From: JAMLIN01 sp041676645
Lineage (GTDB): Bacteria > Pseudomonadota > Gammaproteobacteria > Burkholderiales > Burkholderiaceae_E
Reading direction: 5' to 3'
DNA: 51,441 nt
NCBI GenBank assembly: GCA_041676645.1
Contig: JBAYRO010000015.1
Span: 1 to 51,441 of the forward strand
The notes beneath the pieces were generated by a model that had not been told where the DNA came from, did not search any database, and saw only the letters and a list, made by a program, of their open reading frames with translations. Made by a program: the position numbers and the translations under genes. This document shows positions 8,709-19,783 of the stretch, one piece after another. Position 1 is the first letter of the stretch. Each line of letters begins with the position of its first letter.

Positions 8709-9161
8709 ATGGAAGCGATCCTGGATACCAATGTCTGGCTCGCCTGGCTCGTCTACGACGATCCGGTGACGCGTCGCCTCGGCGCAGCCGCGGAAGCCGG
8801 CGAGATCATCCTGCCGGCGCTGCCGCGCATCCGCGACGAGTTCGAACGCGTGCTTGCCTATCCGCGCCTGCGCCTGGAGCTCGCGCGGCGCAAGGAGGCG
8901 CTGCGCCGCTTCGACCGCCATGCCCGGATGGACCTGCCGGTGCCCGCGACCGATCTCACATGCAGCGATCCCGACGACCAGGTCTTCCTCGACCTCGCCC
9001 TGCATCGGCGCGCCGGCTGGCTGCTGAGCCGCGACCGCGGGCTCCTCGCCCTGCGGCGCCGCGCGCTGGCCCGTGGCCTGCGGATCGCCAGGCCCGAGGA
9101 TGAAGCCTGGCAGGCCCGCTTGCGCCGCCCCGGCGGCTCGCCTGACGGCGCGATCCCGTAA
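8709..9161 (+). CDS. Orphan PIN-domain putative toxin (TIGR00305-like)
   Basis: A 150-aa PIN-domain protein of the 'putative toxin-antitoxin system toxin component' type. It opens with the PIN signature I-L-D-T-N-V-W (D6, N8). The other acidic positions expected in the Mg-binding site are present: E44 or E46 in RDEFERVL, D90 in the SDPDD segment, and D109 in LLSRDRGLL. An active ribonuclease fold is therefore plausible. No antitoxin-like gene accompanies it: the space to yaaA is 37 bp and the downstream gene is convergent. I start at the ATG at 8709 because the PIN signature begins four residues later. RNase activity and toxicity are inferences; chromosomal members of this subfamily are often solitary. 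Confidence 0.85.
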   Translation: MEAILDTNVWLAWLVYDDPVTRRLGAAAEAGEIILPALPRIRDEFERVLAYPRLRLELARRKEALRRFDRHARMDLPVPATDLTCSDPDDQVFLDLALHRRAGWLLSRDRGLLALRRRALARGLRIARPEDEAWQARLRRPGGSPDGAIP

Positions 9162-9194
9162 TCGGCGCCTTGCCCGGCGTGGGGAGGTCGAAGC

Positions 9195-11657
9195 TCAGGC
9201 CTTGCCGTCGTCGACGCTGCTCACCACGATGGTCTCGACGGCGTCGAGTTCCGCGAGCGCATGCGCCATCCGGGGACGCAGGCGCCGGTCCGCACCCTGC
9301 ACACCGTACTTGGCGGCCTGGTGACGGACCCAGACTTCGAAGTCTTCCCGTGTCAGCGGGCGGCCGACATAGTAGCCCTGCGCCTGGTCGCAACCCATCT
9401 CGCGCAGCATCGCGAGCTGTTCGGCGGTCTCCACGCCTTCGGCGACCGACTCCAGGCCCATCGACCGGGCGATGTCGATCACCGCGCGAACGATGATCGC
9501 GGCGCGCGGATCCTCGCACATCGCGCCGACGTAGCGTCGGTCGATCTTCAGGCTGTGCAGCGGGAGCTTCTGGAGTTCGTCGATCGAACCGAAGCCACTG
9601 CCGAAATCGTCGACCGCGAACATCGCGCCGGCGCGGGACAGGAGTTCCATGTTGCGGGTCACGATGGCCGGGGCGCCGAGCAGCACCCCATCCGGAATGT
9701 CGAAGCTGAGCGCCGTGCCCGAGAGTCCGTGCTGGCGCAATGCTGCGATGACCTGCGCCGGGAACTCCGGATTCATCAGGTCGCGTCGCGACAGATTCAC
9801 CGAGATGGTCATCGGCAGGCCACCCCGGCTCCATTCCGCGGCATGGCGCAGGGCGCCGTCGATCGCCCAGGCGGTGAGCTTGCTGATGAAGCCCGTCTTC
9901 TCGGCGAACTCGACGAACTCGGCCGGATTCTGCGGCCCCCGCTCGGGATGGACCCAGCGCATCAGGGCCTCGGCCATCAACTCCGAACCGCCGCCGAGCG
10001 AGATCTTCGGCTGGAACACCATGTGAAGCTCGCGCCGATCGAGAGCGATGCGCAGGTCGGCCTGCACCGCCAGCTGTCGTTCGCGCTCGGCCTCGAAGGC
10101 GGGATCGAAGATCACCACCCCCCCGATCTCGGCGGCAGCGCCCACCAGGGCATAGTCGGCCGACTGCATCAGGTCGGGAATCGAGGCGCCGTGCACCGGA
10201 TAGCCGGCGACCCCGACGCGCAGGGCGATGCCCAGCGTCTGCCCTTCATGACGAAACGGACGGCTGGCCATGTCGGCCAGGCGCAAGCCGACATTGCGGG
10301 CGGTCACCGGATCGCAGTCGCGCAGCATCACCGCGAACTCGTACGGGCCGGTACGCGCGAGTATCGACAATTCCCGGGGCTCCGACTTGTCGTCGCCCGT
10401 CAGCATCCGCGTTCCGCGCAGCACCCCGCGAAAGCGCTCGGCCAGCTCGGCCAGCACCTGCTCCGCGGCCTGCCGGCCCAACGTGTCGTTGATCTCGCGC
10501 AGCTGGTCGACCTGGAGCAGCATCAGGCTCACCTTGCGATCCTTGGCCCGCACCCAGGCAAGCATCGCGCCGCCGCGCTCGTCGAACAGCACCCGCGTCG
10601 GCAATCGCGTCACCGGATCCCGGTAGGCGGCCTGCCGGATCCGCTGCTCGCGCTGGCGGACCGCCTCGTGCATGGTGTTGAAGGTGCTCGAGAGCCGGGC
10701 GAGCTCGTCGCGGCCCGAACGGATCACCGGCTCGTACTGCCCGCGCCCCGCGATGAGTTCGCGAGCCGCGCGGTCGAGCGCGATGATTCCCTTGCGCAAG
10801 GAACCGGCGGCGAAGCCGACGGCCAGGATTCCCCCCAGGGCGATCGAGCCGAGCGCAAGCGCCATGATCAGCCGGAATTCCTCGAACAGGGCGCCCGCTC
10901 CGATGTCGCGCGCGGCGATCGCTCCGACCAGCGCCATGTCGTCGAGCGATTCGAGACGCACCAGGCGGACCGAATCGGCAGCATCGCCGGTATCGGTCGC
11001 GCGGCGCCGGACATCGGCGGCGCCCGCCACCTCGTAGAGCAGCAGGTGCTGGCCGGCCGTGCTGTCCGAGCCCAGCCGTAGCAGGCCGTTGCCGGCGGCC
11101 GGGACGCCGGCCAATGCAATCTCGACCCCGACCGAATCGGCGAAACGACGGGCCAGCCGGGAATCGATCGACAGCTCCAGGGCCCCCAGTGCATCGGTGC
11201 CCGGCACCGCGACGATCTCGACCCAGGCCGCGCGTGGCCCATGGAACACCAGTCCGGCGGCACGACCGGCGTTGCGCGCCGTTGCAAGCAGGGGCGCGAG
11301 GTCAGCGGCCTGGCGAAAGTTCAGGCTTTCGCCCTGCTCCACGACCGATGGGCTGCGCATCGGGCGCACCCAGCCTCGGGAAGCGCCCGACGCCTGGATC
11401 GCGCGCTCGAGATGCTGGGCGGTAACGGCCGGGCTCGATGCATCGATCGCCCGTTCGAGCACAGTGCCGGTCACCGCGAGATCGCGGATCGCCCGCGTCC
11501 ATTCGCGCCGCAGGCCGGCTTCGGCGACTTCGCGACGCTCCTTCCATACCATCGCCCCCGCCGACTCGAGCGCAAGGTGCGGCAGCAGGAACGCGACGAC
11601 AGTCATCGCAACCGCGAGGACGGCAACCAGCGCAAGCAGGCGAACACGCAGGGACAT
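9195..11657 (-). CDS. Membrane GGDEF-EAL protein with degenerate GGDEF
   Basis: An 820-aa inner-membrane signalling protein. The order is TM1 (about 5-27), a periplasmic sensor region (30-260), TM2 (263-285), HAMP-like helix (287-340), GGDEF-like domain (341-520) and EAL domain (530-780). The GGDEF signature is replaced by R-T-G-P-Y-E-F (435-441), so cyclase activity is not expected. The EAL domain keeps E563, N621, D683-D684, K704, E740 and the Q-G-Y at 760. However, the metal-binding L-E-L-T-E motif reads F-D-I-P-D, with both glutamates changed to aspartate, so phosphodiesterase activity may be weak or lost. The layout resembles LapD-type c-di-GMP receptors. The ATG at 11657 is chosen because the signal anchor begins there. 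The gene diverges from a LysR regulator. Confidence 0.9.
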   Translation of the reverse strand: MSLRVRLLALVAVLAVAMTVVAFLLPHLALESAGAMVWKERREVAEAGLRREWTRAIRDLAVTGTVLERAIDASSPAVTAQHLERAIQASGASRGWVRPMRSPSVVEQGESLNFRQAADLAPLLATARNAGRAAGLVFHGPRAAWVEIVAVPGTDALGALELSIDSRLARRFADSVGVEIALAGVPAAGNGLLRLGSDSTAGQHLLLYEVAGAADVRRRATDTGDAADSVRLVRLESLDDMALVGAIAARDIGAGALFEEFRLIMALALGSIALGGILAVGFAAGSLRKGIIALDRAARELIAGRGQYEPVIRSGRDELARLSSTFNTMHEAVRQREQRIRQAAYRDPVTRLPTRVLFDERGGAMLAWVRAKDRKVSLMLLQVDQLREINDTLGRQAAEQVLAELAERFRGVLRGTRMLTGDDKSEPRELSILARTGPYEFAVMLRDCDPVTARNVGLRLADMASRPFRHEGQTLGIALRVGVAGYPVHGASIPDLMQSADYALVGAAAEIGGVVIFDPAFEAERERQLAVQADLRIALDRRELHMVFQPKISLGGGSELMAEALMRWVHPERGPQNPAEFVEFAEKTGFISKLTAWAIDGALRHAAEWSRGGLPMTISVNLSRRDLMNPEFPAQVIAALRQHGLSGTALSFDIPDGVLLGAPAIVTRNMELLSRAGAMFAVDDFGSGFGSIDELQKLPLHSLKIDRRYVGAMCEDPRAAIIVRAVIDIARSMGLESVAEGVETAEQLAMLREMGCDQAQGYYVGRPLTREDFEVWVRHQAAKYGVQGADRRLRPRMAHALAELDAVETIVVSSVDDGKA

Positions 11658-11706
11658 CAGGGGACGCGACCTCCACAGGCTGACAGGAGCCCTCGGCGGG
11701 CACCGA

Positions 11707-11727
11707 CATTCGACATATCGGCGAATG
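11707..11727. promoter_or_regulatory. LysR-type operator dyad (T-N11-A)
   Basis: A perfect dyad, CATTCG then 9 nt then CGAATG, contains the LysR-family pattern TTC-N11-GAA. It lies between the divergent GGDEF-EAL and lysR genes, 50 bp from the former start and 124 bp from the latter. LysR regulators commonly bind such a site to autoregulate and to control the divergent neighbour. The dyad is seen directly; binding is inferred. Confidence 0.55.
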
Positions 11728-11851
11728 ATGCGCTCGCACCCAGTGGCGGACGGCGCGCAGCGGACGGACGGCGGATGCGGAACCACTGGCGGCGCGCGAG
11801 GCGCCGGTCGGCGGTAAGCTTGGTTTCCTGCCCCGCGAGAATCCAACGCCC

Positions 11852-12760
11852 ATGGATCGCTTCAAGCAGATCTCCACCTTCGCCGCCGTAGCCACGCGCG
11901 GCAGCCTGAGCGCGGCGGCGCGCGCCGAAGGCATCTCGCCGGCCGTCGTTTCCCGGCGCCTGGACGCCCTCGAGGAGCGACTCGGCGTCAAGCTGGTCGC
12001 CCGGACCACCCGTCGCGTCACGCTCACGTTCGAAGGCAGCGCCTTCCTGGAAGACTGTCAGCGCATCCTGCGCGAGATGCACGACGCCGAAACCTCGGTC
12101 ATGCTGGGCGGCGTCAAGGCGAGCGGCCACCTGCGCATCACCGCGCCGGCCGGCTTCGGCCGCCAGCACGTGGCGCCGCTGGTTCCGAGCTTCGTCGCCG
12201 AGCACCCGGAAGTCAGCATCACCCTCCTGCTCTCGGACCGGATCACCGACATCGTGAACGAAGGCATCGATCTGGCGATCCGCATCGGCACGCTCGAGGA
12301 CTCGAACCTGGTCGCGGTGAAGCTGGCCGACAACAGCCGGGCGGTCGTCGCCAGTCCCGCCTACCTCGAACGACACGGTACGCCGATGCATCCCGACGAA
12401 CTCGCCGAGCATCGATGCCTGATGCTCGGCCCGGAGGCGAACCAGTCCCGCGGCTGGCAGTTCATCGTCGACGGCGAACCGTGCGCGGTGCGCGGCAACG
12501 GCCCCTTCGAATGCAACGACGGGGCCGTCCTCCACGACTGGGCGCTGGCCGGCGAGGGCCTGGCCTGGCGTTCGCTCTGGGAGATCGGCGACGACCTGCG
12601 CGAGGGACGACTCGTGACGGTCCTGGATGCGTTCGCCACGCCCGGCACCGCGATCCATGCGGTCTTCGCCGAGCGCCGCCGCCTGCCGCTACGGGTACGC
12701 ATGTTCATCGACATGCTGAAGAACACGTACGCGAACCCGGACTACTGGCAGCGGGCATAG
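11852..12760 (+). CDS. LysR family transcriptional regulator
   Basis: A 302-aa LysR-type regulator. The winged helix-turn-helix occupies residues 1-60 (FAAVATRGSLSAAARAEGIS...VSRRLDALEERLGVKL). The periplasmic-binding-protein-like effector domain follows from about 90 to 295. The sequence pattern (GHLRITAPAGFGRQHVAPLVPSF, DRITDIVNEGIDLAIRIG) puts it in the large CrgA/DsdC-like subgroup that often acts on aromatic or quinone-related genes, but no inducer can be read off. It diverges from the GGDEF-EAL gene across 194 bp holding a T-N11-A dyad, so that gene is its most likely target besides itself. Downstream it meets the SWIB gene tail-to-tail. Confidence 0.95.
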   Translation: MDRFKQISTFAAVATRGSLSAAARAEGISPAVVSRRLDALEERLGVKLVARTTRRVTLTFEGSAFLEDCQRILREMHDAETSVMLGGVKASGHLRITAPAGFGRQHVAPLVPSFVAEHPEVSITLLLSDRITDIVNEGIDLAIRIGTLEDSNLVAVKLADNSRAVVASPAYLERHGTPMHPDELAEHRCLMLGPEANQSRGWQFIVDGEPCAVRGNGPFECNDGAVLHDWALAGEGLAWRSLWEIGDDLREGRLVTVLDAFATPGTAIHAVFAERRRLPLRVRMFIDMLKNTYANPDYWQRA

Positions 12761-12770
12761 GCGGCCCGGA

Positions 12771-12804
12771 GAAAAGAACAGGGGTGGTCGCGTGACCACC
12801 CCTG
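12771..12804 (-). terminator. Rho-independent terminator of the SWIB gene
   Basis: An 11-bp perfect stem (12779-12789 with 12794-12804, core AGGGGTGGTC/GACCACCCCT) closes a 4-nt loop. On the minus strand it is followed by TTCTTTTC. It lies 26 bp after the stop codon of the minus-strand SWIB gene. The plus-strand flank is not T-rich, so it acts mainly on the SWIB transcript. Confidence 0.88.
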
Positions 12805-12829
12805 GCGGTGCCGTCCGCGTCGAGCGCGG

Positions 12830-13399
12830 TCAGCTCAGGTGCTTGTTGACGAGGGCCGTCATCTCGAACATCGACACCTGCGGCTTGCCGAAGAGCACGC
12901 GCAGCTTGTCGTCCGCATTGATCATCCGCTTGTTGGCGGAGTCCTGCAGGTCGTGCTTCTTGATGTATTCCCAGATCTTCTTGACCACTTCGGTACGGGG
13001 GACCGCTTTGTCGCCGATCACGGCCGCCAGCTCGGGACTGGGGGTCTTGGCGGCCATGAACGCGGCATTGGGCTTGCGGGCCGGCTTCTTCGCAGCCGCC
13101 TTGGCAGCGGGTTTCTTGGCCGCGGCCTTGGCGGCCGGCTTGCGGACGGCGGGCTTCTTCGCGGCGGCCGGCTTCTTCGCAGCCGCCTTCTTTGCCGCCG
13201 GCTTGGCGGCCGGCTTCCTGGCGACGGCCTTTTTCGCGGCCGGCTTGGCAGCCACTTTCTTCGCGGCCGGCTTGCGTGCTGCCGGCTTCTTCGCGGCGGG
13301 CTTCCTGGCCGCGGCCTTCTTCGCAGCCGGCTTGGCGGCTACCTTCTTCGCAGCCGGCTTCCTGGCTGCGGTCTTCTTCGCACCCTTGGCAGTCGCCAT
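12830..13399 (-). CDS. SWIB/MDM2 domain protein with histone H1-like tail
   Basis: A 189-aa protein in two parts. Residues 1-105 are almost only Ala, Lys, Pro and some Arg in imperfect K-P-A-A-K-K repeats like the C-terminal tail of histone H1. Residues 106-189 form a SWIB/MDM2 fold (KTPSPELAAVIG, VVKKIWEYIKKHDLQD, INADDKLRVLFG, MFEMTALVNKHL). Such SWIB proteins occur in Burkholderiales, Xanthomonadales and Chlamydiae; the basic tail should bind DNA without sequence preference, making a nucleoid-associated role likely but inferred. The start codon follows a near-perfect AAAGGAGG at 8-nt spacing, indicating strong translation. It is a single-gene unit ending in a strong terminator and begins about 200 bp after typA. 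Confidence 0.9.
   Translation of the reverse strand: MATAKGAKKTAARKPAAKKVAAKPAAKKAAARKPAAKKPAARKPAAKKVAAKPAAKKAVARKPAAKPAAKKAAAKKPAAAKKPAVRKPAAKAAAKKPAAKAAAKKPARKPNAAFMAAKTPSPELAAVIGDKAVPRTEVVKKIWEYIKKHDLQDSANKRMINADDKLRVLFGKPQVSMFEMTALVNKHLS
13072..13384 (-). repeat. Imperfect Ala/Lys/Pro-coding repeats in the SWIB gene
   Basis: About 310 bp of degenerate short repeats on the plus strand built from GCCGGCTT, TTCTTCGCAGCC and CTTGGCGGC-like words. They encode the K-P-A-A-K-K tail of the SWIB protein. This is low-complexity coding DNA; the unit lengths are irregular and there are no unique spacers, so it is not a CRISPR array. Such tracts can change copy number by slippage or recombination. 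Confidence 0.75.
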
Positions 13400-13596
13400 G
13401 GATCACCCTCCTTTGATTTATTCGGGAAGTCATGATCGAGTCCCGATCACAACGCGAAGAATGACGCGCTTTGTGGCCGCCAACAACAGAAATATGTGGC
13501 GCGGGCAAGTCCCCGGCGCGCAACGCGTACAGACTGTTGTATCCGCGATTCAAACCCGCTCGAAAACACCGCCTGGCGCGGCTCTCCGGCGAGCTT

Positions 13597-15471
13597 TCAG
13601 GCGGGAGCGGACTCGCGTGAGGCGCGCTTGCGCTCATGCTCCTTGAGCAGGCGCTTGCGCAGCCGGATGCTCTTCGGCGTGACTTCCACGAGCTCGTCGT
13701 CGGCGATGAATTCCACCGCCCGTTCCAGCGTCAGCTCGATCGGCGGGGTCAGCATGATGTGGTCGTCCTTGCCCGAGGCGCGCACGTTGGTGAGCTTCTT
13801 TTCCCGGATCGGATTGACGACGAGGTCGTTGTCGCGGCTGTGGATCCCGATGACCATCCCCTCGTACAGCGGGTCGTTGGGCTCGACGAACATCCGGCCG
13901 CGATCCTGCAGCTTCCAGAGCGCATAGGCGACCGCCGCACCGTCGTCCTGGGAGATCAGCACGCCGTTGCGCCGCCCTTCGATCTCGCCCGCCCAGGGGC
14001 CGTAGTCGTCGAAGACGTGACTCGCGATGCCGGTGCCGCGGGTCATGTTGAGGAACTCGTTGTGGAAGCCGATCAGGCCACGGGCCGGAACCCGGTACTC
14101 GAGGCGGGCGCGGCCCTGGCCATCGGACTCCATGTTCGTGAGCTCCCCCCGGCGCCGGCCCAGCAGTTCCATCACCGGACCCTGGTGGGCTTCCTCGAGG
14201 TCGATCGAGAGAATCTCGTAGGGCTCCTCGCGCCGGCCCTCGACGAGCCGGATCCTCGGCTTCGGCCGCGACACGGCCAGCTCGTAGCCCTCCCGGCGCA
14301 TGCTCTCGATCAGGATCGTGAGATGGAGTTCGCCGCGGCCCGACACCACGAAGGTATCCGAGTCGGCGGTGAACTCCACGCGCAAGGCGACGTTGCCCTT
14401 CAGCTCACGCTCGAGCCGCTCGCGAAGCTGCCGGCTGGTGACGAACTTGCCCTCGCGCCCGGCCATCGGCGAGGTGTTGACCAGGAACTCCATCGTCATC
14501 GTCGGCTCGTCGACACTCAGCACCGGCAGCGGCTCGAGGCACTGGGGATCGCACAGGGTCGAGCCGATGCCGAGTTCCTCGATGCCGTTGATCGCGATGA
14601 TGTCGCCCGCCTCGGCCACCTCGACCAGACTGCGCTCCAGCCCGCTGAAACGCAGGACCTGGTTGATCTTGCCGGTGACCGGCGCGATGCCGGTCTCGGC
14701 GGGATCGCCGTTGAGGATGCTCACGGTCTGGCCGGGGCGCAGCCGACCGCGGTTGATGCGGCCGATGCCGATCTTGCCCACATAGCTGGAATAGTCGAGC
14801 GCCGAAATCTGGAACTGCAGCGGTCCGTCCGGATCATCGCCGCGCGCCGGCACCCGCGAGAGGATGACATCGAACAGGGGCCGCATGTCCAGGCCGGCGG
14901 CGGCCACCGAAGCCGGATCGAGCACTCCGGCCGGCATGTCCTCATGGGCCGACAGCGCGAATCCGTTGATCGCCGAGGCATAGACCACCGGGAAATCGAG
15001 CTGCTCCTCGGTTGCGCCGAGCCGGTCGAAGAGATCGAAGGTCTGGCTGACGACCCAGTCGGGCCTGGCGCCCTGCCGATCGATCTTGTTGACCACGACG
15101 ATCGGTTTCAGGCCGAGCGCCAGCGCCTTGCGGGTCACGAAGCGGGTCTGCGGCATGGGACCTTCGACCGCGTCGACCAGCAGCAGGACGCCGTCGACCA
15201 TCGACAAGGCGCGCTCGACCTCGCCGCCGAAATCGGCGTGCCCCGGCGTATCGACGATGTTGATCCGCGTGCCTTCGTATTCCACCGCGCAGTTCTTGGC
15301 GAGGATCGTGATGCCGCGTTCCCGCTCGAGGTCGCCGCTGTCCATGACACGTTCGGTGAGCTGCTGGTTGGCGCGGAAGGTTCCGGCCTGGCGCAACAGC
15401 TGGTCGACCAGGCTCGTCTTGCCGTGGTCGACGTGCGCGATGATCGCGATGTTCCGGATGGCAATGCTCAT
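13597..15471 (-). CDS. typA: Translational GTPase TypA/BipA
   Basis: A 624-aa ribosome-binding GTPase of the EF-G/LepA superfamily, needed for 50S assembly at low temperature and for stress adaptation. G1 is A-H-V-D-H-G-K-T (12-19), G2 is in R-G-I-T-I, G3 is D-T-P-G-H and G4 is N-K-I-D. Domain II, domain III, domain V and the BipA-specific C-terminal domain (GLIGFHNEFLNMTRGTG, then the R-G-R-M-F/E-P-N-D segment) follow in order. It is slightly longer than usual owing to a basic C-terminal tail. Its start overlaps the truB stop as ATGA, so it is the last gene of the rimP-nusA-infB-rbfA-truB series. A weak GC hairpin followed by TGTTTT lies just after the stop. Confidence 0.97.
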   Translation of the reverse strand: MSIAIRNIAIIAHVDHGKTSLVDQLLRQAGTFRANQQLTERVMDSGDLERERGITILAKNCAVEYEGTRINIVDTPGHADFGGEVERALSMVDGVLLLVDAVEGPMPQTRFVTRKALALGLKPIVVVNKIDRQGARPDWVVSQTFDLFDRLGATEEQLDFPVVYASAINGFALSAHEDMPAGVLDPASVAAAGLDMRPLFDVILSRVPARGDDPDGPLQFQISALDYSSYVGKIGIGRINRGRLRPGQTVSILNGDPAETGIAPVTGKINQVLRFSGLERSLVEVAEAGDIIAINGIEELGIGSTLCDPQCLEPLPVLSVDEPTMTMEFLVNTSPMAGREGKFVTSRQLRERLERELKGNVALRVEFTADSDTFVVSGRGELHLTILIESMRREGYELAVSRPKPRIRLVEGRREEPYEILSIDLEEAHQGPVMELLGRRRGELTNMESDGQGRARLEYRVPARGLIGFHNEFLNMTRGTGIASHVFDDYGPWAGEIEGRRNGVLISQDDGAAVAYALWKLQDRGRMFVEPNDPLYEGMVIGIHSRDNDLVVNPIREKKLTNVRASGKDDHIMLTPPIELTLERAVEFIADDELVEVTPKSIRLRKRLLKEHERKRASRESAPA

Positions 15472-16475
15472 TTGGAATTCCCGAATGGCGTTGGAGGGAA
15501 GGATTCGGTTTCGGCTTCGCCGTCGGTCCGGCTCGGCGCCGCATCGGGCGGGGCTGCCACCAGGCGGGTCGGCGCAAGGAGTCCCTCGTCGAGGCGGGCA
15601 AGGCCGAGCAGGCCGCCCGGCCCATAGACCCTGACCTGGCCGGCCGGCGCGGAACCGGTCGCCAGGCGCAGTCGCTGGCCATGGCCGAAGCGAACCGCTT
15701 CGGCCGCGCCGAGCTCGATCATCGGGATTGCGCCCAGCAGCGAATCGATCGGTGCGAGTCGGGCGGCGGCGGCCCGCTCGTCGAGCCCGGACAGCTCGTC
15801 CAGCGTGATGGCGTCCTCGAGGGCGAGGTCGCCCACCCGCTCGCGGCGCAGTGCCGAGAGATGCGCCCCGCAGCCCAGCGCCTCGCCGATGTCCTCGGCG
15901 AGCACCCGGATGTAGGTTCCCTTGCTGCAGGCGACCCGAATGCGCAGGCGCTCGCCGTCGAAGTCCAGGGGATCGATCCGGTACACCCGGATCCGCCGCG
16001 CCGGCCGCTCGAGCGTCATGCCCGCGCGCGCATATTCATAGAGGGGCTTGCCGTCGCGCTTGAGCGCCGAATGCATGGGCGGCACCTGGTCGATCTCGCC
16101 GACGAAGCGCTCGAGAATCTCGATACAGCGCCGCATGTCGATGCCGGCCAGCCGGTCGCGGCGATCGGCGCGAACCTCGCCTTCGGCATCCCCGGTGGTG
16201 GTGGCCAGGCCGAGATGCAGCTCCGCGAGATAGGTCTTGTCGGCATCGAGCAGGCCGTGGGCGAACTTGGTCGCCTCGCCGAAGAGCAGCGGCAGCAGGC
16301 CGGACGCGAGGGGATCGAGCGTACCTCCATGGCCGGCCCGCGCGCCACCGAGCGCGCGTCGCGCCCGCATCAGGGCGGCGCTGGAGGACAGGCCCCGGGG
16401 CTTGTCGAGCAGCAACACCCCATCGTGGCGGGCGCGCGCTGCACGGCGTCCCTTCCCGGTCTGGCTCATCGGCAT
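15468..16475 (-). CDS. truB: tRNA pseudouridine(55) synthase
   Basis: TruB converts U55 in the T-loop of most tRNAs to pseudouridine and also acts as a tRNA chaperone. The catalytic motif G-H-G-G-T-L-D-P-L-A-S-G is at residues 48-59 with the nucleophile D54. The conserved K-x-Y (DKTYLAELHLG), the R-I-R-V-x-C-S-K-G-T-Y-I-R strand and the C-terminal PUA-like domain are all present. The 335 aa length is normal. The ATG at 16475 has a GGGG four bases upstream; an ATG two codons later has better spacing to the same sequence. It lies 24 bp after rbfA and overlaps typA by four bases. Confidence 0.97.
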   Translation of the reverse strand: MPMSQTGKGRRAARARHDGVLLLDKPRGLSSSAALMRARRALGGARAGHGGTLDPLASGLLPLLFGEATKFAHGLLDADKTYLAELHLGLATTTGDAEGEVRADRRDRLAGIDMRRCIEILERFVGEIDQVPPMHSALKRDGKPLYEYARAGMTLERPARRIRVYRIDPLDFDGERLRIRVACSKGTYIRVLAEDIGEALGCGAHLSALRRERVGDLALEDAITLDELSGLDERAAAARLAPIDSLLGAIPMIELGAAEAVRFGHGQRLRLATGSAPAGQVRVYGPGGLLGLARLDEGLLAPTRLVAAPPDAAPSRTDGEAETESFPPTPFGNSK

Positions 16476-16499
16476 GCGGCCCCTCGAGGGGCCCGGTAT

Positions 16500-16877
16500 C
16501 TATTCGTCCGCCTGGCGGGAGTTCGCCTCGTCGATGAGGCGGGACATCTGCATCCCGTGCTCGATCGAACGATCGTGGACGAAGCGCAGTTCGGGCGTGG
16601 TGTGGATCCGCACACGACGTCCGAGCTGCGATCGGAGGAAGCCCGCGGCATGCCGCAGGCCATCGAAGGTGCTGGCGACGGTCTCGTCGTCGTCGGGCAG
16701 CACCGTGAAGTACACGCGGGCAACCGCGTAGTCCGGGGTCAGCTCGACCCCGGTCAGGGTCACGAGGCCGATACGCGGATCCTTGACCTCGGAGCGGATC
16801 ATCTCGGCAAGTTCATGATGAACCTGCTCCGTGACCCGCACGCCCCTTGGCGTCCGGGTTGTCCGGTGTCGTCCCAT
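16500..16877 (-). CDS. rbfA: Ribosome-binding factor A
   Basis: RbfA is a KH-type protein that binds the 30S subunit near the 5' helix of 16S rRNA and is needed for late 30S maturation and cold adaptation. The 125 aa contain the family pattern R-V-x-E-Q-V-H-H-E-L-A-E-M-I, K-D-P-R-I-G-L-V-T-L-T-G-V-E-L-T-x-D, A-R-V-Y-F-T-V-L, and R-x-x-L-x-x-R-V-x-I-H-x-x-P-E-L-R-F. No domain is missing. It lies between infB (43 bp) and truB (24 bp) on the same strand, the conserved order in proteobacteria. Confidence 0.96.
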   Translation of the reverse strand: MGRHRTTRTPRGVRVTEQVHHELAEMIRSEVKDPRIGLVTLTGVELTPDYAVARVYFTVLPDDDETVASTFDGLRHAAGFLRSQLGRRVRIHTTPELRFVHDRSIEHGMQMSRLIDEANSRQADE

Positions 16878-16920
16878 GCCGTGGCGCTCCCCTGGAACCC
16901 GTGGATGTTCGCTCGAGGAT

Positions 16921-19740
<2,820 letters not shown>

Positions 19741-19783
19741 ATCACTCCTTCGCTGGTCCGATCGGCGGCGGTTCGTGACCGCC

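Noticed and set aside
5925..9005. A 1026-codon minus-strand frame over scpA and murB
   Set aside because: It lies antisense to scpA and murB, and on the yaaA strand uses the wrong frame; its composition is that of a shadow frame.
13072..13384. Repetitive DNA considered as a CRISPR-like or mobile repeat
   Set aside because: It is an in-frame Ala/Lys/Pro-coding tract with irregular units and no unique spacers.
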